This document shows, in pieces, positions 59,563-64,000 of a DNA stretch of 64,000 nt (position 1 is the first letter of the stretch; the number at the start of each line of letters is the position of its first letter). Under the pieces are notes generated by a model. It was not told the DNA's origin, did not search any database, and saw only the letters and a program-made list of their open reading frames with translations. The translations under genes and the position numbers were made by a program. This stretch comes from Peribacillus sp044761985. Its GTDB lineage: Bacteria > Bacillota > Bacilli > Bacillales > DSM-1321. The DNA is taken from assembly GCF_044761985.1 (NCBI RefSeq), contig NZ_JBIWDK010000007.1:124001-188000 (forward strand). Direction: 5' to 3'.

Positions 59563-59646
59563 TGAGATTTTCTAAAATATATTTCCACTGCGATGCTACT
59601 TTTCCCGCGAAAAAGTTTATATAGAGTATGAAAGGGGGTGAGCGAC

Positions 59647-59865
59647 ATGGCAAACCAAATCAAATTATCGACAACGTTACGATTGGATTTTGAAACGGGC
59701 CTCAATGAAAAAGGGGAGATCGTTTTTAAACGTAAGTCCTTTTCTAACATTAAAACGGATGCATTGGTCGATCAATTATCGGCGACAGCCAAGGCCATTG
59801 CGAGTGTGCAGAATTATCCGATGGGTGAAGTGAACCGCGTCGATACGAACGCTATCATCGGGTAA
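59647..59865 (+). CDS. DUF1659 family protein
   Basis: 72 residues from ATG 59647 behind GGGGGTGA. Pattern LRLDFETGLNEKGEIVFKRKSFSNIKTDALVDQLSATAKAIASV fits DUF1659, a short Bacillus family of unknown function. The DUF2922 gene follows after 36 bases; the two are a standard pair in Bacillus. Confidence 0.8.
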   Translation: MANQIKLSTTLRLDFETGLNEKGEIVFKRKSFSNIKTDALVDQLSATAKAIASVQNYPMGEVNRVDTNAIIG

Positions 59866-59901
59866 GAGATGTAATGTCGGAAAACAAGGGAGGTGACAGG
59901 T

Positions 59902-60120
59902 ATGGCTAAAGCATTGGAAATGATCTTCGTAACCGAAGAAGGAAAGTCGTCGACGATTTCTGTGGATAATCCAAAGGAACCGGTGGACGTGAATCAAGTG
60001 AAGCAAGCGATGCAACAAATCATCGCGCAAAATGTTTTCATCACCTCATCAGGAGATTTCGTTAGCATCAAGGGAGCACGCGTGGTCGAGCGTAATGTCG
60101 AGGATGTCGAAGTGCATTAA
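59902..60120 (+). CDS. DUF2922 family protein
   Basis: 72 residues from ATG 59902 behind GGAGGTGAC. Pattern ALEMIFVTEEGKSSTISVDNPKEPVDVNQVKQAMQQIIAQNVF and SGDFVSIKGARVVERNVEDVEV fits DUF2922. Function unknown. Repeat array C begins 10 bases past the stop codon and lies before the terminator. Confidence 0.8.
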   Translation: MAKALEMIFVTEEGKSSTISVDNPKEPVDVNQVKQAMQQIIAQNVFITSSGDFVSIKGARVVERNVEDVEVH

Positions 60121-60130
60121 AATCAGTAAC

Positions 60131-60224
60131 GGTTGAATTACCTCTTCTGACGGTCGAATTATCCGTCGTAACGGTTGAATTAATGCCCATAATGGTTGAA
60201 TTAATCGCCACAATGGTCGAATTA
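60131..60224. repeat. 21-nt periodic repeat, array C (five perfect cores)
   Basis: Cores GGTYGAATTA start at 60131, 60152, 60173, 60194 and 60215, each exactly 21 bases apart; all five match the core with no mismatch. The 11 bases between cores vary. The array sits between the DUF2922 stop and its terminator, so it is probably transcribed. Confidence 0.92.
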
Positions 60225-60225
60225 G

Positions 60226-60266
60226 GCTCATTTTTGAAGGGATGGTCCTTCAAAGATGAGCTTTTT
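60226..60266 (+). terminator. Terminator after array C
   Basis: GCTCAT-TTTTGAAGG pairs with CCTTCAAAG-ATGAGC, followed by TTTTTG. Confidence 0.88.
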
Positions 60267-60395
60267 GTTCGTACATGCTCTATTTCCTAACACAATCCAA
60301 AGTGTAACAGCTTGATTAAGGTTAATAGTGAGATATATCACTGCAATTGAGCCCGACTGCCAACCACTTATGGCGATAGTCCACGTCCTAGCAGT

Positions 60396-60432
60396 AAAAA
60401 GACGGAAGGCATGATCTGCTTTCCGTCTCGCT
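60396..60432 (-). terminator. Terminator of the 36-residue minus-strand gene
   Basis: GACGGAA and TTCCGTC with an inner GC pair; on the minus strand the stem runs into TTTTTAC. Confidence 0.75.
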
Positions 60433-60441
60433 CATTTTTAA

Positions 60442-60552
60442 TCAGAGCCAGTCTTTAACATAAGCAACTAGCCCAACTACCGCACCTATTCCCATTCCAA
60501 AGAAAACAGGAAGAACAAGACTGGATTTATTTACCGACTTAGGCCTATCCAA
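60442..60552 (-). CDS. 36-residue membrane miniprotein
   Basis: TTG at 60552 follows GAGGAGGT at good spacing and encodes MDRPKSVNKSSLVLPVFFGM, then GIGAVVGLVAYVKDWL and a stop. One membrane span with a glycine-zipper pattern (GMGIGAVVG), like small Bacillus membrane peptides. A terminator follows. Start strength and hairpin support a real gene; function unknown. Confidence 0.6.
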   Translation of the reverse strand: MDRPKSVNKSSLVLPVFFGMGIGAVVGLVAYVKDWL

Positions 60553-60627
60553 TAAAATACCTCCTCTGTAAATAATTTATAATAGATAGTACGGAAAGAG
60601 TGAGGAAAAGTTTCAACTTTCTTGTTG

Positions 60628-62175
60628 TTAATAATAATCCCAAGCTCTTTCATATAAATCGAGAAGGTCGGGTCTATTTAATGAATTAACGGGGATCTCA
60701 AAATGCTTACCCTTGATGGTTATATCTTGATCTTCATCTTTGCCGAAGTAAAAGAGAGATGGAATCATTTCATCCGCAAGATAGGTAGTTTCCACTTTTA
60801 GTTCAGCAGTTTCAATATCAAACTTTTCCCTGGAGGCTAATGTAAAACCCCAATTACCAAACGAAGGAATATCTAAATGATAATTATCCACATATAACCC
60901 TGTCGATTTCACGGTGTTACTGATCGTCCAGAAAGCCGCTGTAGCAAATACAGGGGAAGTCGATTGAATAGAAGTAAAGCCAGTTGGTGTCAGGTGGTTC
61001 CTAACTAAGCTATAGAATTCCCACGTATAGAGTTTATTCAAGGACTCGTTATTCGGATCTGGTAAATCTACAAGGATGACATCATATACGTCATCGGCAT
61101 TCTTCAAATAACTAAAGGCATCTTCATTAATAATATGAACTTTTTTAGAGTGAAAGGAGTTTTGATTCAACTTCGTCAAAAGTGGGTTCTCTTTGGAAAG
61201 GGTCGTCATTTCAGGATCCAAGTCTACCAGGGTAATGTTTTGAATCTCTTTATACTTCAATAATTCCCTTGTCGCCAACCCATCACCACCACCAAGGACC
61301 AGTACATTCGTATTCTTGTCGGAAAGCGACATTGGAATATGAACCAGCGCTTCGTGGTATCGATGTTCATCTGATTCAGCGAACTGAAGCTGTCCATTTT
61401 GGTATAAACGTAAATCTCCTGTATCTTTCGTCATGATAATCTTCTGGTATTTCGTATTTTTGGAAAAAACGATGGGATCTCTATAAAGTTTCTGCTCCAA
61501 TGTATGGGCATACTGTTCCCCATATAAAAAACCTAAGCCAATCACGATGGTTAATAAGATCCCCGTCAGTCTGATATGCGTTTGTTGAATCTCTTTTTTA
61601 AATGCAAAGCTTATCCAGAGGGCCACGATGATATTGATAAAAGCGATAAAAAATCCGGTCTTGATCAGTCCCAGCATCGGTTTTAGCCAAAAAGCAAAAG
61701 CCACGGTCCCCAATAGACTACCAACATAGTCCCATCCCAGTACATTAGCAGTCGATTCCTTTAAGTCGGCATCAATTTCTTCGGATTTCCGAATAAGTAG
61801 GGGCACTTCCAATCCTGTAAGATAACCGGTGATAATGATGATGGCAAATAAAAAGACCTTGGATGTCCCATCCCCGAAATTTGCTTGTATGTAAAAAACG
61901 GAGAAGATGGAGAAACCACCGATTAAGGCAATCAAATATTCCGTTATCACGAATTTGGACATCAAGTGGCGATGGAATTTACCGCTATGCATGGCCCCAA
62001 TGCCCATCCCGCTCAAAAACAAGCCAATGGTTAAACAATAGAATAATGTGGAATCCCCGAAAAGATAGCCACCAGCGGCTCCATATAGTACCTGGTACAC
62101 AATCCCACATATAGAAACAATCCCGGAAGACGTGAAGATTCTTCTTTTTTGAATGTGGCTTGCTCTTTCTGACAT
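60628..62175 (-). CDS. Membrane-bound spermidine synthase-like protein
   Basis: 515 residues. About seven membrane spans in the first 210 residues, then a spermidine synthase-type Rossmann domain: VLVLGGGDGLATRELL (SAM-site motif), LVDLDPEM (acidic end of strand 2), INEDAFSYLKN and VILVDLPDPNNE. Free aminopropyltransferases lack the membrane part. Polyamine synthesis in the membrane is the usual guess, but the true substrate is unknown. It is the last gene of a cluster with DUF350 and DUF4247; a terminator-like hairpin precedes it. Confidence 0.85.
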   Translation of the reverse strand: MSERASHIQKRRIFTSSGIVSICGIVYQVLYGAAGGYLFGDSTLFYCLTIGLFLSGMGIGAMHSGKFHRHLMSKFVITEYLIALIGGFSIFSVFYIQANFGDGTSKVFLFAIIIITGYLTGLEVPLLIRKSEEIDADLKESTANVLGWDYVGSLLGTVAFAFWLKPMLGLIKTGFFIAFINIIVALWISFAFKKEIQQTHIRLTGILLTIVIGLGFLYGEQYAHTLEQKLYRDPIVFSKNTKYQKIIMTKDTGDLRLYQNGQLQFAESDEHRYHEALVHIPMSLSDKNTNVLVLGGGDGLATRELLKYKEIQNITLVDLDPEMTTLSKENPLLTKLNQNSFHSKKVHIINEDAFSYLKNADDVYDVILVDLPDPNNESLNKLYTWEFYSLVRNHLTPTGFTSIQSTSPVFATAAFWTISNTVKSTGLYVDNYHLDIPSFGNWGFTLASREKFDIETAELKVETTYLADEMIPSLFYFGKDEDQDITIKGKHFEIPVNSLNRPDLLDLYERAWDYY

Positions 62176-62209
62176 ACTGTTCTCTCCTTCACAATCTATA
62201 ATGATCCAT

Positions 62210-62240
62210 CAAAAAAGAACCTGAAAGAACTCAGATTCTT
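62210..62240 (-). terminator. Terminator between DUF350 and the synthase-like gene
   Basis: On the minus strand AAGAATCTGA pairs with TCAGGTTCTT (one mismatch) and is followed by six T. It would lower synthase expression relative to the two genes before it. Confidence 0.7.
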
Positions 62241-62254
62241 CATGTTAGTCCGTC

Positions 62255-62668
62255 TTATGAAATGGCACCAGAAATGATAAAGGCGATAGCGAGGGATATA
62301 GCGGCTGCAATGATTCCAACCGATACTTTCCCTTTTTCAATCTCTTTTCTCACATTTAATTTCGGTGTAGCGATCTCAAATATAAAATAACCGATCATCA
62401 TCAAGATAAAGCCGATGATGCCCCATATTGCGGCACCCAGTAAGGAATTATTTGTGTCAACGGCAGTACTCATGATATAGGTGATACCCAAGATTTTCCC
62501 CGCAAACTGAATAGCGACCGCACTGTTCCCGTTTCTGATCAGTTCAAAATCATTGTACGGTGTGATTTTTTCGAAAATCCACATACAAACAATGGATACT
62601 ACACCCAATACCAAAAAGTAATAGATTGTTAGTAACACTTCCTGTACGTCTATAATGTTTTCAAACAT
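62255..62668 (-). CDS. DUF350 membrane protein
   Basis: 137 residues with four spans. Pattern YNDFELIRNGNSAVAIQFAGKILGITYIMSTAV and AAIWGIIGFILMMIGYFIFEIATPKLNVRKEIEKGKVSVGIIAAAISLAIAFI is DUF350. Known contexts link DUF350, DUF4247 and membrane-bound spermidine synthase-like proteins, as here; stress or envelope roles have been proposed. ATG behind AGGGGGATAT. Confidence 0.85.
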   Translation of the reverse strand: MFENIIDVQEVLLTIYYFLVLGVVSIVCMWIFEKITPYNDFELIRNGNSAVAIQFAGKILGITYIMSTAVDTNNSLLGAAIWGIIGFILMMIGYFIFEIATPKLNVRKEIEKGKVSVGIIAAAISLAIAFIISGAIS

Positions 62669-62685
62669 TTCTTATATCCCCCTTG

Positions 62686-63336
62686 TCATTTCCCGGTCCC
62701 CGGACCACCACCACGTACAACATCACCATTTCTAATGCTGTCCGGATCTGATGATTTTTTCACATTGCCTGTCCCTCTATAACCGCTACCCGTGTATGAA
62801 GATCCGGATTCGTCTCCCTCTTCATCCTCCATCAAAGAATTAGTGGGGATACTAGTGGAGTTATGATTTCTAAACGCGTTAACATAACCCTTATAGCCCA
62901 GCCGTTTCTTTAATGTTTTCGAGTCTACTTGATTCCAGCCATACAAAGTGGTAGCCACACTTAAAACGCCGAGTGTTTCCATAAGAGGAAAGTCATAGCT
63001 ATTTTCGGCAAAATCCTCTTCGACGACTTCAATGATCGTATTAGCTGGGTTTAGTTCATCTTTCATAATATGTATGACTTCATCTGTTGAGTCTTCTGGA
63101 TAGAGGAGAAACATCTCTTCCTCACTGCTTACTGAAGCATGATCGGGTTCTGTGTCCGTCCGGATCTCACTAGCAACCTCTGAAACACTTTTACTATAAG
63201 CCTGATAAACCGTTCCATGATCCCCTAAGTCATTTTCAATCGTATCAATTTCTTGATATTGAGAAGAAATAAAGGAATTTCCACAAGCAGCTAAAAATAC
63301 GGATAACGAAGTAAGTATGACGGCCATTTTCTTCAT
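62686..63336 (-). CDS. DUF4247 lipoprotein
   Basis: 216 residues. Signal peptide with lipobox FLAAC (Cys18). The mature part includes SVSEVASEIRTDTEPDHASVSSEEEMFLLYPEDST and LSVATTLYGWNQVDSKTLKKRLGYKGYVNAFRNH, and ends in a Gly/Ser-rich tail (SSYTGSGYRGTGN, RGGGPGTGK). This fits DUF4247. First gene of the cluster, ATG behind AAGGAGGAAAG. Outer face of the membrane. Confidence 0.85.
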   Translation of the reverse strand: MKKMAVILTSLSVFLAACGNSFISSQYQEIDTIENDLGDHGTVYQAYSKSVSEVASEIRTDTEPDHASVSSEEEMFLLYPEDSTDEVIHIMKDELNPANTIIEVVEEDFAENSYDFPLMETLGVLSVATTLYGWNQVDSKTLKKRLGYKGYVNAFRNHNSTSIPTNSLMEDEEGDESGSSYTGSGYRGTGNVKKSSDPDSIRNGDVVRGGGPGTGK

Positions 63337-63542
63337 GACTTTCCTCCTTGATTGTTGTCTTTAATATAATAGTATATTTTAGTGAAAAATTGTAAAAAAT
63401 AATAAATGGGAAGATGTAGGGATCGTTTTTTTTTTAGCGTATTGGTTGTAAATTAGTTCCTTTTTATGGTAAATAAAAGAGAGGAATTATAATCAATAGA
63501 TAATAAAGATACCCGTTGAGAAATGGAATAGGGGGATAAGAT

Positions 63543-64000
63543 GTGCATAGGTGTAAAAGAGTAATGATTGGATGGCTGATGATAGGTAGCCTTGTTGCAT
63601 GTGAAGAACCAGCCATCCAAGAAGGAAAGTTCCAAGTGCAAGAAACAAAAGAGGGGAAAGACTTAGTGGAAACGAGCGATGTTCCTTCTTATAAGACCCC
63701 TAAGTATTTTGGTAGCCAATTGTACAATTATTGGATATCGAATGACACGTACCTTATTATCATGAGGGATGAAATCAGTACGTATACCCTTCAGAGAATC
63801 ACAAAAAACGAGATTGATCCACTTAGGCATTTTGAAATCGTGAATCCGACTGGTTCCACAATCACGGGTATCCTATATAATGAAGAAAATCGAAATCGCA
63901 CTACCCTTTTCACTTTGAAATTAAGCGAAGATAAAAGGAAACTAACCATTACGATGCCAAATGAAAAGCCGATTACGTACAAAGAAACGGACCTGGAACC
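63543..64000 (+). CDS. Lipoprotein, partial at the window end (paralogue of 58262)
   Basis: GTG 63543 follows AGGGGGA and opens a frame that runs to the window edge (152 residues seen, no stop). Signal peptide VMIGWLMIGSLVAC gives lipid-anchor Cys ~20. The mature part shares YLIIMRDEISTYTLQRIT, RHFEIVNP, GILYNEENRNRTT and KLTITMPNEKPITYKET with the protein at 58262. The two are clear paralogues about 5.3 kb apart in the same orientation. The spacing suggests duplication with other genes in between. Confidence 0.75.
   Translation, partial: MHRCKRVMIGWLMIGSLVACEEPAIQEGKFQVQETKEGKDLVETSDVPSYKTPKYFGSQLYNYWISNDTYLIIMRDEISTYTLQRITKNEIDPLRHFEIVNPTGSTITGILYNEENRNRTTLFTLKLSEDKRKLTITMPNEKPITYKETDLE

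Noticed and set aside
28708..60224. CRISPR array reading of the 21-nt repeats
   Set aside because: The conserved core is only ~10 bases and the variable part ~11, far too short for repeat-spacer structure; no cas genes are present.
60049..60253. Minus-strand ORFs with seven-residue repeats (such as NSTIVAI, LIQPLWR)
   Set aside because: They are simply the 21-nt repeat array read in frame (21 = 3 x 7). There is no ribosome binding site, and two frames are equally open.

Overview
The window looks like chromosome from a low-GC, endospore-forming Bacillaceae species. The evidence is a CsgA-type spore protein gene, a decayed BclA-like exosporium gene, a bacillopeptidase F gene (bpr), CsoR and MhqR-type operators that match Bacillus ones, strong purine-rich ribosome binding sites, and frequent TTG/GTG starts. 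I could not fix the genus. No rRNA, tRNA, CRISPR array, insertion sequence or prophage was seen.

Layout. 1-5.2 kb: end of an MFS transporter gene, then a copper cluster (csoR, copZ, copA) with CsoR-type operators, then a C39-like lipoprotein. 5.3-7.5 kb: a disrupted small membrane protein gene, and an ArsR-type regulator with a pair of DMT transporters that share the same 8-4-8 operator. 7.7-12.4 kb: an ascorbate-type PTS (regulator with EIIA-like domain, EIIB, EIIC) and a Cof-type HAD phosphatase. 12.5-15.5 kb: small membrane proteins, a GNAT acetyltransferase, a methyltransferase and a DUF1835 protein. 15.5-23.4 kb: a complete sialic acid and amino sugar pathway (nanE, nanK, two FadR-type regulators, nanA, an SSS symporter, nagA, nagB). 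23.4-29.1 kb: a beta-helix exoprotein, a class D beta-lactamase, a DUF3997 lipoprotein, an SDR enzyme and small genes. 29.2-34.4 kb: bpr and a frameshifted bclA-like pseudogene. 34.5-37.6 kb: a ZIP transporter and small regulators. 38.1-43.7 kb: organosulfur and flavin oxidoreductase genes (HpaB-like, SfnC-like, ssuD, sfnG). 43.9-48.5 kb: MaoC-like protein, nitroreductase, LysR regulator and scoAB. 48.6-51.4 kb: an MhqR-type quinone-response operon. 51.7-57.0 kb: an LXG polymorphic toxin followed by a worn array of immunity genes. 57.1-64 kb: csgA, lipoproteins, PadR, DUF1659/DUF2922, and a DUF4247-DUF350-spermidine synthase-like cluster.

The least explained signals are these. (1) Three intergenic arrays of a 21-nt periodic element with the core GGTYGAATTA lie near 28.7, 43.8 and 60.1 kb; two of them sit between a stop codon and its terminator. 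(2) A shared hairpin-plus-terminator leader precedes two of the oxidoreductase genes. (3) The toxin-immunity region holds one immunity gene broken by a perfect 16-nt tandem duplication, another broken at an A-tract, and small leftover pieces of toxin and immunity genes. All functional calls come from reading motifs and recalled family resemblance; no database search was run.
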